From CAZGXM01 sp964529795 (GTDB taxonomy: Bacteria > Bacillota > JADQBR01): 64,000 bases of DNA. The stretch is taken from the NCBI GenBank assembly GCA_964529795.1, contig CAZGXM010000003.1, positions 1 to 64,000 on the forward strand, in the 5' to 3' direction. Each line of letters opens with the position of its first letter. The first letter of the stretch is position 1. Shown here one piece after another: positions 24,590-33,484 of the stretch. Position numbers and translations under genes: made by a program. The notes under the pieces are model-generated. The model ran no database searches, was not told the origin of the DNA, and saw only the letters and a program-made list of their open reading frames with translations.

Positions 24590-26221
24590 ATGTCTGATAT
24601 TGATGTTGTAAAAAAACTATTGAAGGTGGAAAATGTTGTTGGTGAGGATACGATCCAGACCACTGTAACAAATGATATTGAATTTCCCGTCAAAGTTAAA
24701 AAAATCTGGGATACCGAAGCAGAACTTGAAGATGTCACCGCCAAGCCCATTGAAGACAAAGTTATCATTGAAGGGGTAATTCACAAGCAGATTTTTTTTG
24801 TAGCGGATGAAGACAGAACTGTAGATGGTGTGCAATTTCAAAAAGGGGAAGTTTTTGAAAAAACCGTTGAAGAGAAATTCTCGGCATTTGTTGATGTTCC
24901 CGGCACCACACCGGACTTGAACGTCCAGGTACACCCGCGCATTGAATTTATTGACTACGATGATCTTGCAGATGACCCCTATGTACCGACCGACACCTGG
25001 CGACAGACGGTTATCCTGGAAATCTTTGTCAAAGTCACGGAAACAGTACAAATCGAAGTAGTTACAGACGTCACTTCTCCGGACATACAACTGGATGTCA
25101 TCAAAGAATTACTTAAGGTACAGAGTGTGATTGGTGAGGACGAAGTCCAGGCAGAGGTGGATGAAGACCTTACCTTCCCGCGGAACGTAAAGAAAGTGAA
25201 GGATGTTACCACCAGGATTAAAGATGTGACGACAAAAATCATACCGGACAAAGTAATTGTAGAAGGCATCTTGCATAAGCAGATTTTCTATGTGGAAAAG
25301 GATACCGGCAGAGTATTTGAAATGAGTGTGGACGAAGACTTTGATGCCTTTGTGGAAATTCCCGGCGCTGAAGAGGGTATGAACGCCCAGGTACACACCC
25401 GGGTGGAAAACGTGGATATCAACCTGAAAACGGATACTACCGCCAAACAGCGAACAATCATTGAAGTATTTGTCAAGGTAACTGAAGACCTGCAGATTGA
25501 AGTTGTAACCGACGTTGTTGGTGAGGGTATTGAGGTTGAGAAGGACCTGCTTAAGGTTGAAAGTGTGGTCGGTGAAAACGAAAAACAAACCAGTGTTACC
25601 AACGATGTTAGCTTCCCGGTACCGGTGAAAAAGATTGTAGAAACGCAGACTAAAGTGGAAATCAACCGCAGGGATACCAAGCCGATAGAGGATAAGGTAA
25701 TCATTGAAGGAACCATCCACAAGCAAGTATTCTTCGTGGACCTCTGTGACGACTCGGTCAGAGAAGAAAGTTTTGACGAAACCTTCTCCGCCTTTGTGGA
25801 GGTGCCCGGCACTGAACCCGGCATGAACCTGCAGATACATCCCCGGGTAGAGGATGTTCTTTACGAGGAGCCGGATTACCCTGCCAATGTCTGCGAGATT
25901 GAGCCCTTTGACCCCGATGCCTTCCCGTGGAAGCAAACAGTGATTTTAGCCATATTTGTGAAAGTTACCGAAAGTGTCCAGCTGGATATCGTTACCGATG
26001 TGATCCAGGTTGGACCGGAACCCACCACAACCACCGAGTGCCCGCCGGGGACCACTTTGACCTTTGTGACCATCAAAGCCGGCGATACGCTGTTCAAGAT
26101 AGCCCAACGGTTTAATACCACTGTGGAAGCTATCGAAGAACTGAACCCGGGCATTGACCCCTTAAACCTGCAGATCGGGCAGACCATCAAGGTCTGCAGT
26201 ATCAGCGGTGCGAAAGGATAA
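24590..26221 (+). CDS. Triple SPOCS (DUF3794) and LysM protein, SipL-like
   Basis: A 543-residue protein built from three similar SPOCS/DUF3794 units starting at about residues 1, 169 and 316. Each opens LLKVE(Q)SV(I)GE and closes with IFVKVTE..Q..VVTDV. A C-terminal LysM follows (about 491-537, FVTIKAGDTLFKIAQRFNTT). Clostridioides SipL has this domain type and LysM and partners the coat-base ATPase SpoIVA, so a spore morphogenesis role in the mother cell is likely. There is no signal peptide. AAAGGAGG precedes ATG 24590. Three SPOCS copies is close to SipL, but I cannot tell whether it is the orthologue or a coat paralogue. Confidence 0.88.
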   Translation: MSDIDVVKKLLKVENVVGEDTIQTTVTNDIEFPVKVKKIWDTEAELEDVTAKPIEDKVIIEGVIHKQIFFVADEDRTVDGVQFQKGEVFEKTVEEKFSAFVDVPGTTPDLNVQVHPRIEFIDYDDLADDPYVPTDTWRQTVILEIFVKVTETVQIEVVTDVTSPDIQLDVIKELLKVQSVIGEDEVQAEVDEDLTFPRNVKKVKDVTTRIKDVTTKIIPDKVIVEGILHKQIFYVEKDTGRVFEMSVDEDFDAFVEIPGAEEGMNAQVHTRVENVDINLKTDTTAKQRTIIEVFVKVTEDLQIEVVTDVVGEGIEVEKDLLKVESVVGENEKQTSVTNDVSFPVPVKKIVETQTKVEINRRDTKPIEDKVIIEGTIHKQVFFVDLCDDSVREESFDETFSAFVEVPGTEPGMNLQIHPRVEDVLYEEPDYPANVCEIEPFDPDAFPWKQTVILAIFVKVTESVQLDIVTDVIQVGPEPTTTTECPPGTTLTFVTIKAGDTLFKIAQRFNTTVEAIEELNPGIDPLNLQIGQTIKVCSISGAKG

Positions 26222-26238
26222 ATATCCTGCAGATTATG

Positions 26239-26265
26239 ACCATGGCTCAGGCCGTGGTTTTTTTT
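26239..26265 (+). terminator. Terminator after triple-SPOCS gene
   Basis: ACCATGGC/GGCCGTGGT with an eight-T run. Confidence 0.85.
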
Positions 26266-26423
26266 ACCTTTAAACCGGGCAGATTTGATAGCTCGCCGGC
26301 AAACAACAGCTAATTTTTTATCCCCCTTACATTAATTTGTCCGGTTAGGTTAACAATAATGACAGCAAGAAAAAGTTATTCACTGAGTACAGCCCGGACT
26401 CCGACCGGGGAGGAGTGGTCAGC

Positions 26424-27242
26424 TTGCATATTGTGGTATGTGCCAAACAGGTTCCTGACACATCGGAAGTGCGGATAGACCCTGAGACCAATACGTTGAT
26501 TCGTGAAGGCGTCCCATCCATTATCAATCCCTACGATGCCCACGCCGTGGAAGCAGCCATGGGCTTAAAAGATGAACATGGGGGTACGGTCACCGTGATT
26601 TCCATGGGGCCGCCTCAAGCGGAAGAAGTACTGCGCAAGGCCCTTTCCTTTGGGGTGGACCGGGCGATTCTGGTCAGTGACCGGGCATTTGGCGGGTCAG
26701 ACACCCTGGCAACCAGCTACATCTTGACTGAAACCATTAAAAAACTGGACCGGGAGGAAAAAGTTGACCTGGTAATCTGCGGCAAGCAGGCCATTGACGG
26801 GGACACTGCCCAGGTGGGGCCGGGAATTGCCACCCGGCTGGGTATCGCGCAGCTTACATATGTACTGGAAATTTTGGCATTGGACCCGGCAAATAAAAAA
26901 ATCAAAGTGGCGCGCAAGCTGGAGGGGTCCAGGGAAATTTTGGAAGCGGCGCTGCCTGCGCTGCTTACGGTGGTGAAAGACATTAACGAACTGCGCTACG
27001 CTACACTCCCCAATATGATTCGTGCGGCACGTTCCCGGGCGGAAGTGTGGAATAAGGACGCTTTTGACATGGACCCGGAACAAATAGGCCTGAAAGGTTC
27101 GCCCACAACGGTGCGCAAGATTTTTCCACCGCCGGAAAGGCAAGAAGGAGAAATTATCCCCGGCGGTATGGATGATCCGGAAAAGGCGGCGGCAATATTG
27201 GTGGAAAAGCTGGTAAAACAGGAAATCATTGCGGACCGGTAA
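26424..27242 (+). CDS. fixA: Electron transfer flavoprotein beta subunit (FixA)
   Basis: A 272-residue EtfB/FixA. MHIVVCAKQVPDT is the usual N-terminus, and ICGKQAIDGDTAQVGP lies in the cofactor-binding region. With FixB it carries FAD (and, in bifurcating forms, the FAD that receives NADH electrons). I choose TTG 26424, ten bases from GGAGG; the GTG at 26415 touches the ribosome site. First of a four-gene operon fixABCX, with intergenic gaps of 15 bases or less. Confidence 0.93.
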   Translation: MHIVVCAKQVPDTSEVRIDPETNTLIREGVPSIINPYDAHAVEAAMGLKDEHGGTVTVISMGPPQAEEVLRKALSFGVDRAILVSDRAFGGSDTLATSYILTETIKKLDREEKVDLVICGKQAIDGDTAQVGPGIATRLGIAQLTYVLEILALDPANKKIKVARKLEGSREILEAALPALLTVVKDINELRYATLPNMIRAARSRAEVWNKDAFDMDPEQIGLKGSPTTVRKIFPPPERQEGEIIPGGMDDPEKAAAILVEKLVKQEIIADR

Positions 27243-27257
27243 TTAGGGGGAAAAAAT

Positions 27258-28511
27258 ATGGCTGTTGAGGTTTCTAAAAAGAAATGTATCGGTTGCGGTC
27301 TCTGTGTACAGACTTGTCCTTTTGATGCATTGACCCTGGTTGACGGTGTCGCCGATGTTGACCCGGAAAAATGTACCAACTGCGGTGCATGTGTTGAGGT
27401 ATGTCCTACCGAGGCATTGGTGTTGGATGAACCACCTGAAAAAATGGCCAGAGAGGAAAAAGAGCAGGTCAAGGAAACTACCAAAACCGCCAGGGAAATG
27501 TCCGTGGAACTGACAAAGTACAAGGGAGTCTGGGTATTTATTGAACAAGTGGCAGGAAATGTAGCCCCGGTTTCCTGGGAACTGCTTGGGGCGGGGCGGA
27601 AGCTGGCGGATAAATTGAAGACATACCTGGCAGGTATCCTGCTGGGTGCAAATGTGGAAGATATTGCCGGTGAGGCTTTTGCATACGGTGCGGACAAGGT
27701 TTACTTGATAGAATCCCCCCTGTTAAAGCATTACCGTACCCAGCCATACGCCGAGGGTATTGTCAACCTTACAAATAAATACCTGCCGGAGATTATCCTG
27801 ATGGGTGCCACTACCATGGGCCGGGATTTATCCGGAGCGGTGGCCACCAAGCTGGCGACGGGACTTACTGCTGACTGTACGGAATTGGATGTAGAGGCGG
27901 AATCCCGCTATTTGTTACAGTCGCGACCGGCTTTTGGCGGTAATATCATGGCCACCATTATCTGCCGTCACCGCCGCCCGCAGATGGCGACAGTCAGGCC
28001 GCGGATTATGGATATGCCTGACCGCCGGGAAGGCAGGCAAGGGGAACTGGTCCGCGCGAATCTGGCCTTAACAGAAGCGGACGTTGCTGTTAAGGTAATA
28101 GATTATATCAGGGAAAAAGGTAAAGCTGTTTACCTGGACAAGGCAGAAATCATTATCGCCGGTGGCCGGGGAGTGGGTAGCAAGGAAAACTTCCGGTTAA
28201 TTGAAGAACTGGCCAAGGTACTGGGGGGGACCGTGGGTGCCTCCCGGGCGGCTGTGGAAGCAGGCTGGATCGGCGCGGAACACCAGGTGGGTCAAACCGG
28301 CACCACCGTCCGGCCCAAGGTGTATTTTGCCATTGGTATTTCCGGGGCAATACAGCACCTGGTGGGGATGCAGACCGCGGATGTGATTGTAGCGGTCAAC
28401 AGTGACCAGGAGGCGGCCATTTTTAAAGTTGCCACTTTTGGCATCCAGGGCGACCTATTTAAGATTGTTCCGGCTATGATCGAGCAGTTTCGCCGGCAAT
28501 TGGGGCAGTGA
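27258..28511 (+). CDS. fixB: Electron transfer flavoprotein alpha subunit with N-terminal ferredoxin domain (FixB)
   Basis: 417 residues. The first 70 form a dicluster [4Fe-4S] domain (CIGCGLCVQTCP and CTNCGACVEVCP), joined by a charged linker to EtfA/FixB. The FAD-binding C-terminus has GQTGTTVRPK, ISGAIQHLVGM and VAVNSDQEAAIF. The fused ferredoxin domain is found in several clostridial Etf proteins and probably gives or takes electrons at low potential. GGGGG precedes ATG 27258. Confidence 0.94.
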   Translation: MAVEVSKKKCIGCGLCVQTCPFDALTLVDGVADVDPEKCTNCGACVEVCPTEALVLDEPPEKMAREEKEQVKETTKTAREMSVELTKYKGVWVFIEQVAGNVAPVSWELLGAGRKLADKLKTYLAGILLGANVEDIAGEAFAYGADKVYLIESPLLKHYRTQPYAEGIVNLTNKYLPEIILMGATTMGRDLSGAVATKLATGLTADCTELDVEAESRYLLQSRPAFGGNIMATIICRHRRPQMATVRPRIMDMPDRREGRQGELVRANLALTEADVAVKVIDYIREKGKAVYLDKAEIIIAGGRGVGSKENFRLIEELAKVLGGTVGASRAAVEAGWIGAEHQVGQTGTTVRPKVYFAIGISGAIQHLVGMQTADVIVAVNSDQEAAIFKVATFGIQGDLFKIVPAMIEQFRRQLGQ

Positions 28512-28527
28512 AGGAGGTTCTTCAGTC

Positions 28528-29829
28528 ATGTCGGAAAAATTTGATGTAATCATTGTTGGGGCAGGCCCTTCGGGGTTGGCTGCGGGATACATTTTAGCCA
28601 AAGCGGGCCTGGATGTGGTCATTTTTGAACGGGGCGACCACCCGGGAAGCAAGAACGTCATGGGTGGGGTGCTCTACCGCCGGCCCACGGAAGAAATAAT
28701 CCCCAAGTTCTGGGAAAAGGCGCCGGTGGAAAGAGCCATTGTGGAGCAGCGCCTGTGGCTGGTGGACAAGGAATCCGTGGTCACCTTGGGCTACCGCAGT
28801 AAAGGCTTTGGAAAAGAGCCTTACAACAACTTTACGGTGTTCCGGGCACGTTTTGACCGCTGGTTTGCCAAGCAGGTGGTAGCTGCCGGCGCCCTGCTAA
28901 TTACTGAAACCGTGGTGGAAGACCTGCTCTATGACGGCAGCAGGGTTGTAGGTGTAAAGACAGGCAGGGATCAAGGCGAAGTGTATGGCAACGTGGTTAT
29001 CATTGCAGAGGGAGTTAACTCGCTGTTGGCCCAGAAAGCAGGGCTGCAAAAAGACGGTATAAACTCTTCCCGGCTGGCGGTGGCGGTAAAGGAGATTATC
29101 GCCATGCCGAAAGAAAAAATAGAGGAGCGCTTTAATTTGGAGGAAGGGGAAGGTGCCACCATTGAACTGGTGGGCCATTCCACCATGGGCATGATGGGTA
29201 CCGGTTTCATTTATACCAATAAAGATTCTCTTTCCGTAGGTTGTGGTGTTTTAATATCCCAACTGGTGGAGCATGAGGGTTTAAGTCCCAATGAAGTATT
29301 GGAACATATGAAAAGCCACCCGGCAGTGAAAAGACTGCTGGCGGGCGGGGAAACAAACGAGTACCTGGCCCATATGATTCCCGAGGGCGGCTACCGGGCT
29401 ATTCCCAAATTGTGCCGGGATAACGTCCTGGTGGTGGGTGACGCTGCCATGCTCTGCAACGGTATTCACCGGGAAGGGTCCAACATGGCCATGATTTCCG
29501 GCAAATACGCGGCGGAAACGGTAATTGCCGCCCATGAACGGGGTGACTTCAGTCAGGGGATGCTGTCCGAATACCGGCGAAAGCTGGAAAATTCCTTTAT
29601 TTTAAAGGACTTGAAGAAGTATCAAAACGTGGGCCTGGTTATGGAAAGAAACCGCCAGTTTTTCAGTTTTTACCCTCATATTATCAACGCGGCATTGGAG
29701 GAATTCTTAACAGTGGACAGTATACCGAAAAAGGAAAAACAGCAGAAAATCTGGAACGATATTACCGCTGAGCGCTCAAAGTACCAGATAGTTAAAGACC
29801 TTTACCGCGGGTGGAGGGTCCTGGGATGA
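28528..29829 (+). CDS. fixC: FAD-dependent oxidoreductase FixC (ETF-quinone oxidoreductase-like)
   Basis: A 433-residue flavoprotein. The Rossmann dinucleotide motif VIIVGAGPSGLAAGYILAKA is at the N-terminus, and VLVVGDAAMLCNGIHREGSN is the second FAD motif. FixC passes electrons from FixAB to quinone together with FixX. No membrane helix is seen, as expected for the family. It overlaps fixX by four bases (ATGA). In the characterised FixABCX complexes NADH oxidation drives both quinone and ferredoxin reduction. Confidence 0.94.
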   Translation: MSEKFDVIIVGAGPSGLAAGYILAKAGLDVVIFERGDHPGSKNVMGGVLYRRPTEEIIPKFWEKAPVERAIVEQRLWLVDKESVVTLGYRSKGFGKEPYNNFTVFRARFDRWFAKQVVAAGALLITETVVEDLLYDGSRVVGVKTGRDQGEVYGNVVIIAEGVNSLLAQKAGLQKDGINSSRLAVAVKEIIAMPKEKIEERFNLEEGEGATIELVGHSTMGMMGTGFIYTNKDSLSVGCGVLISQLVEHEGLSPNEVLEHMKSHPAVKRLLAGGETNEYLAHMIPEGGYRAIPKLCRDNVLVVGDAAMLCNGIHREGSNMAMISGKYAAETVIAAHERGDFSQGMLSEYRRKLENSFILKDLKKYQNVGLVMERNRQFFSFYPHIINAALEEFLTVDSIPKKEKQQKIWNDITAERSKYQIVKDLYRGWRVLG

Positions 29830-30113
29830 AAAAGATGAGTGTCGAGGATAAACTTTTTCTCAACCGCTTTCAGTCGGACAAACACAGCCACCTGAAAATA
29901 AAAGACCGGGAAGTCTGCCGGCATTGTGAGCGCAAGCCCTGTGCGTATATCTGTCCGGCCAAGGTGTATGCCTGGGATGAAAAGGAAGAGCGAATTGATA
30001 CGGCTTATGAAGGTTGTTTGGAATGCGGTACTTGCAAGTACGGCTGTGCTCATGATAATATTGACTGGCGCAATCCCCGGGGCGGCTTTGGTGTCATGTA
30101 CAAAAATGGGTAA
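29826..30113 (+). CDS. fixX: Ferredoxin-like protein FixX
   Basis: A 95-residue [4Fe-4S]-type protein with CRHCERKPCAYICP and CLECGTCKYGC, the FixX pattern. It partners FixC in electron transfer to quinone. ATG 29826 overlaps the fixC stop; GGAGGG lies eight bases upstream. The operon's end is not marked by a clear terminator. Confidence 0.93.
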   Translation: MKKMSVEDKLFLNRFQSDKHSHLKIKDREVCRHCERKPCAYICPAKVYAWDEKEERIDTAYEGCLECGTCKYGCAHDNIDWRNPRGGFGVMYKNG

Positions 30114-30226
30114 AAATTTGACAAATTTATCTTTTCCGGAAGGAAAATTTTCAATACTGTCGAACTACCATATATAGGAAGAAAGCCGATATATATTACA
30201 ATATCTGGTAGAGAGCGGTGAGTCCC

Positions 30227-30388
30227 TTGAATAAAAAAGAAGACCTTAATAAAAGATTGGCTGCGGAACGGGCAGAATTATCCCGGTTACTGGCGGAGGG
30301 GAGGTCGCTGGCTGATAAGGAAGTTTATCAAAAGAGCTGCCAGTTGGATAAATTAATAGTGAAATTAATGCAAGCCCGGAGCACCTGA
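30227..30388 (+). CDS. Spo0E-like aspartyl-phosphatase peptide
   Basis: A 53-residue helical peptide from TTG 30227 with GGTGAG close upstream. It has a heptad-like first helix, then SCQLDKLIVKLM, which resembles the SQxLDxLI core of the Spo0E family. Members dephosphorylate Spo0A~P and delay sporulation. The catalytic-site aspartate (in LDKLI) is present. It lies alone between fixX and lgt. The short length makes the family match modest but the motif is clear. Confidence 0.7.
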   Translation: MNKKEDLNKRLAAERAELSRLLAEGRSLADKEVYQKSCQLDKLIVKLMQARST

Positions 30389-30440
30389 CTCCGGTTTTGT
30401 GGTTACCATACATCTTTGCAGCTGAAGGAGAGAGGTTAAC

Positions 30441-31181
30441 ATGGACCCTATTGCTTTTGAACTTGGCCCTATTTCCGTGAGATGGTACGGTGTACTGATG
30501 AGTACGGCCCTGGCACTGGGTACTTTTTTGGCTTATCGTGAGGCAAAAAGGCAGGACATCGACCCGGAACAAGTATTGAACCTGGTGATAATTGCTGCCC
30601 CGCTGGCTTTTATCGGTGCCCGGGCTTATTACGTTATCTTCCAGTGGTCCTATTACAGCCGGCATCCCGGTGAAATACCGGCTATCTGGCACGGCGGCCT
30701 TGCCATTCATGGAGCGTTAATCATGGGAGTGTTTGCCGGATATCTGTTTGTCAGGTGGCAGGGTTTGAACTTTTGGCAAATGGCGGACTTGGTTGCGCCC
30801 AGCATTGTTTTGGGACAGGCCATCGGCAGATGGGGTAATTTTTTCAACCAGGAGGCCTATGGTTATCCCACCGACCTGCCATGGGCCATGTATATTGACG
30901 GGGCATACCGCCATCCCACTTTTCTGTATGAGTCATTGTGGGATTTTGCCGTTTTTTTACTCTTGCTCTGGTTTCGCCGCCGTAAGAAACAGGTTCAAGG
31001 AGAGGTTTTTCTGTTATATGCCATTATGTACTCGCTGGGCCGGTTTATAGTGGAAGGTTTTCGCACCGACAGCTTGATGCTGGGCAATTTACGCATGGCG
31101 CAGGTAATCAGCGTCGGCATTATAGTTATTACCCCGGGTATTTTTTATTACAGGAGGAAAAAAGTTACTGTTAACAAATAA
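30441..31181 (+). CDS. lgt: Prolipoprotein diacylglyceryl transferase
   Basis: A 246-residue polytopic membrane protein. The Lgt motifs GGLAIHGALI (catalytic histidine), GRWGNFFNQEAYG and HPTFLYESLWD are all visible. It attaches diacylglycerol to the lipobox cysteine of prolipoproteins such as the PrsA-like and SpoIID-like proteins in this window. GAAGGAGAGAGG precedes ATG 30441. The cwlD-like gene follows by 49 bases. Confidence 0.96.
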   Translation: MDPIAFELGPISVRWYGVLMSTALALGTFLAYREAKRQDIDPEQVLNLVIIAAPLAFIGARAYYVIFQWSYYSRHPGEIPAIWHGGLAIHGALIMGVFAGYLFVRWQGLNFWQMADLVAPSIVLGQAIGRWGNFFNQEAYGYPTDLPWAMYIDGAYRHPTFLYESLWDFAVFLLLLWFRRRKKQVQGEVFLLYAIMYSLGRFIVEGFRTDSLMLGNLRMAQVISVGIIVITPGIFYYRRKKVTVNK

Positions 31182-31230
31182 TTTCAACCCCTTTTCCATA
31201 AGATTTATAAAAAAGAGTTAGGGGTAACAG

Positions 31231-31995
31231 ATGAAAACAGGGAGAAAAAATTATATTTATCTTTTTTTCGGCGTTATAATTGTTATAGTCGCAGTGATGA
31301 CAGTGATATTTTTTCCCAGGCGGTTGGAACCAAAACCCAAATACCAATCCACTCCCAAATTGGTGTTGGAGAATTATTTGGTGGCGCTGGACCCAGGACA
31401 CGGGGGTATAGATGGCGGCAGTAGTTATGGAATAGTTAAAGAAAAGGATATAACCTTGGCTATTGCAAAAAAAACCAGAAATGTTTTGGAAAAATGGGGA
31501 ACCAGGGTAATTCTCAGTAGGGAAGGTGACTATGAAATCAGCAAACTCTACCTGGATGAGCGCACCAGGCAGAGGCGGGACTTGCTGGCCAGAATTAAAG
31601 TGGCCCAGGAGGAAAATGCCAACGTGCTGGTCAGCATCCATGTGAACGCCGCACAAAGCCACTTACAAGGACCGATGGTGTTTTATCAAAAGGACCTGCT
31701 CGACAGCAAACTTTTAGCCGGGGCAATTTTACAAGAGCTGCATAAAATAGCCAGGCACCAGCAGCAGGATTTAATTGGTGCAAATTATTTTATTTTGTGC
31801 CAGGCGAAAATCCCGGCGGTATTGGTTGAGGTGGGCTTTCTCACTCATCCTGAAGAGCGTACTAAATTGCAAACCGAGGAGTACCAGCAGCAATTAGCCA
31901 TTGCTTTGGCTACAGGCATTAAGAATTTTCTCCTCTCTCGGGAGAACTACCGTGACGGGCCAATAGCGGCAGACAGCGGACTTTGGCCATTGTAA
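31231..31995 (+). CDS. N-acetylmuramoyl-L-alanine amidase, CwlD-like
   Basis: A 254-residue membrane-anchored Amidase_3 enzyme: one transmembrane segment at about 9-29, then DPGHGGIDGGS, the zinc histidine, VSIHVNAA, the second, and VLVEVGFLTHP with the catalytic glutamate. CwlD of sporulating bacteria is a same-size amidase that helps make muramic-delta-lactam in the spore cortex with PdaA; a PdaB-like deacetylase is also in this window. The cwlD assignment is from size and architecture only. Its 3' end overlaps a reverse-strand LysR remnant by 49 bases. Confidence 0.85.
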   Translation: MKTGRKNYIYLFFGVIIVIVAVMTVIFFPRRLEPKPKYQSTPKLVLENYLVALDPGHGGIDGGSSYGIVKEKDITLAIAKKTRNVLEKWGTRVILSREGDYEISKLYLDERTRQRRDLLARIKVAQEENANVLVSIHVNAAQSHLQGPMVFYQKDLLDSKLLAGAILQELHKIARHQQQDLIGANYFILCQAKIPAVLVEVGFLTHPEERTKLQTEEYQQQLAIALATGIKNFLLSRENYRDGPIAADSGLWPL

Positions 31996-32249
31996 ATCAG
32001 GGGAATGGCATATTTGAGGGTGGTGATTTCCTCAATTCCAATTTCCAAAAGCCGGCCTGCTCCCAGTTCGTAGCGCGCGGCCATTAACGGCAAGACGGAG
32101 ACACCTTTCCCGTTAATCACCGCGGTTTTGATGGCTTCATTGTTGTTGAACTCCAACACTACGGGAAACTTATCCTTGCAAAAACCCATTTTTTTCATGG
32201 CATTTTCTCCAGTAACCCTGGTACCGGAACTTGCCCGAAGAAAAACATT
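31947..32249 (-). pseudogene. C-terminal remnant of a LysR-family regulator
   Basis: Reading from about 32249, the frame gives VFLRASSGTRVTGENAM, then FNNNEAIKTAVINGKGVSVLP, a clear piece of a LysR effector-binding domain (its last 100 residues). A TAA stands in frame just before it and no DNA-binding half is found upstream, where 32250-32703 is non-coding. An internal ATG could allow expression of a stub, but no ribosome site is seen. The gene has lost its first two thirds. Confidence 0.75.
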
Positions 32250-32703
32250 TTAAACCGTCATTTAAACATAAAGTTTAGATAATTTGCTGGGATAAGATAG
32301 ATTTTGATGTACCAAACTCAAAGAGACAATAGCTTTAACATGAGAAAGCGCTACAGCCTTTTACGGGCTGCAGGGCTTTTAAATTTCTGTTTACTAGTGT
32401 GAATTTATTGAGCTAATCCTGAAAGGATTAAGAAATATGGGTTTGAGGTTAATAATTGTATAGGCTAAAAAAATTTGTCTGCATTGGTCCAAAAACCACT
32501 TGTACCAACACTCCTAATGATCAACGCAGTAAAGTCAAGCTGTGTGCCAAACAACGGCCTGTCCCCCACCAGCCTATTACATAAATTTTATCGTTAACCG
32601 TGTTTGGTTGCAATAAAGGAAAAATGGAGAAAAGGGCAGGGAATCAAGCGGGAAATTATCGCAACCACCAAAGGACTTGGCATTGACGGCAAGTCCCGAT
32701 GTA
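32250..32703. other. Non-coding stretch
   Basis: About 450 AT-rich bases between the LysR remnant and the L,D-transpeptidase gene. Small hairpins occur (CAGCC/GGCTG near 32355; GGACTTG/CAAGTCC at about 32671-32694, a weak terminator for the reverse gene). It may be the decayed remainder of the LysR locus. No supported gene. Confidence 0.5.
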
Positions 32704-33279
32704 CTAGCCGGGGATTATCAATTTTTGCCCCACATGAAGCATATTGGGGGTTTTTATGTTATTTACGCGGATAAGCTTATTTAAACTGATATTGAACCGC
32801 CGGGCAATTGCCCAGAGGCTGTCACCTTTTTGCACCACATAGGTTTTCGGCTTGTCAAGTTGACTGCTCGGAATAGTTTCACTGGAGGGAGATTTTGGGG
32901 ACGGGTCGGCTACCGGTGGAGGCGTGTCAGTGCTATTCCAGGAAGAGATTATTTTTACGGAAGTCCCTACCCTGACATTTTTAAATAGTTCTTCTACGTC
33001 GTGGTTGTACATGCGGATACAGCCGTGGGAAATGGCTTTGCCAATTGTCCAGGGGTGAGGTGTGCCGTGTATACCGTAGGGGCCGTTGGGGATGTCGAGC
33101 CCCAGCCAGCGGGTACCTAAAATTCCACCGGGGTGTTTGATTTTAGCGATTATTTTCCAGTCTCCTGTTGGCGTGGGGGTGGACGGTTTACCGATGGCGA
33201 TGGGATAATCTCTTGCCAACTGACCGTTTTCGTAGTAATAAAGCCGCCGCAGGCCGAGATTAATAATTATTTTTGACAA
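32704..33279 (-). CDS. L,D-transpeptidase with C-terminal LysM
   Basis: About 191 residues. A YkuD domain (about 1-110) has IHGTPHPWTIGKAISHGCIR, whose cysteine is catalytic. A proline/serine linker and one LysM (about 148-191, YVVQKGDSLWAIARRFNISL) follow. YkuD enzymes make 3-3 cross-links or attach proteins to peptidoglycan. There is no signal peptide, as in the spore-associated YkuD of Bacillus. I prefer the TTG ending at 33279 because GAGAGGTG is well spaced; a GTG at 33286-33288 is immediately next to that site. Confidence 0.92.
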   Translation of the reverse strand: MSKIIINLGLRRLYYYENGQLARDYPIAIGKPSTPTPTGDWKIIAKIKHPGGILGTRWLGLDIPNGPYGIHGTPHPWTIGKAISHGCIRMYNHDVEELFKNVRVGTSVKIISSWNSTDTPPPVADPSPKSPSSETIPSSQLDKPKTYVVQKGDSLWAIARRFNISLNKLIRVNNIKTPNMLHVGQKLIIPG

Positions 33280-33425
33280 ATCGGGCACCTCTCTTGTTGA
33301 TATTCAGTACATAATATGCAGCGGGGATTAAAAATGCGCATTTTACGCCGGCGGACGCGGAAAGGGCCGGCCGGTGTGTTACATGCGGCCTGAAGTGTGT
33401 GTGGGGGTAAGCTTTTGCAAAATAA

Positions 33426-33455
33426 TTCACTTCTGTCGGCTCCGGGGAATATAAT
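33426..33455 (+). promoter_or_regulatory. Possible sigma-A promoter for propeller-SPOCS gene
   Basis: TTCACT (33426-33431), 18-base spacer, TATAAT (33450-33455). A nearby CATATTTCA (33463-33471) resembles a sigma-K -10 but has no matching -35. Confidence 0.35.
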
Positions 33456-33484
33456 AAACTAGCATATTTCAGGGGGTAAATGAA

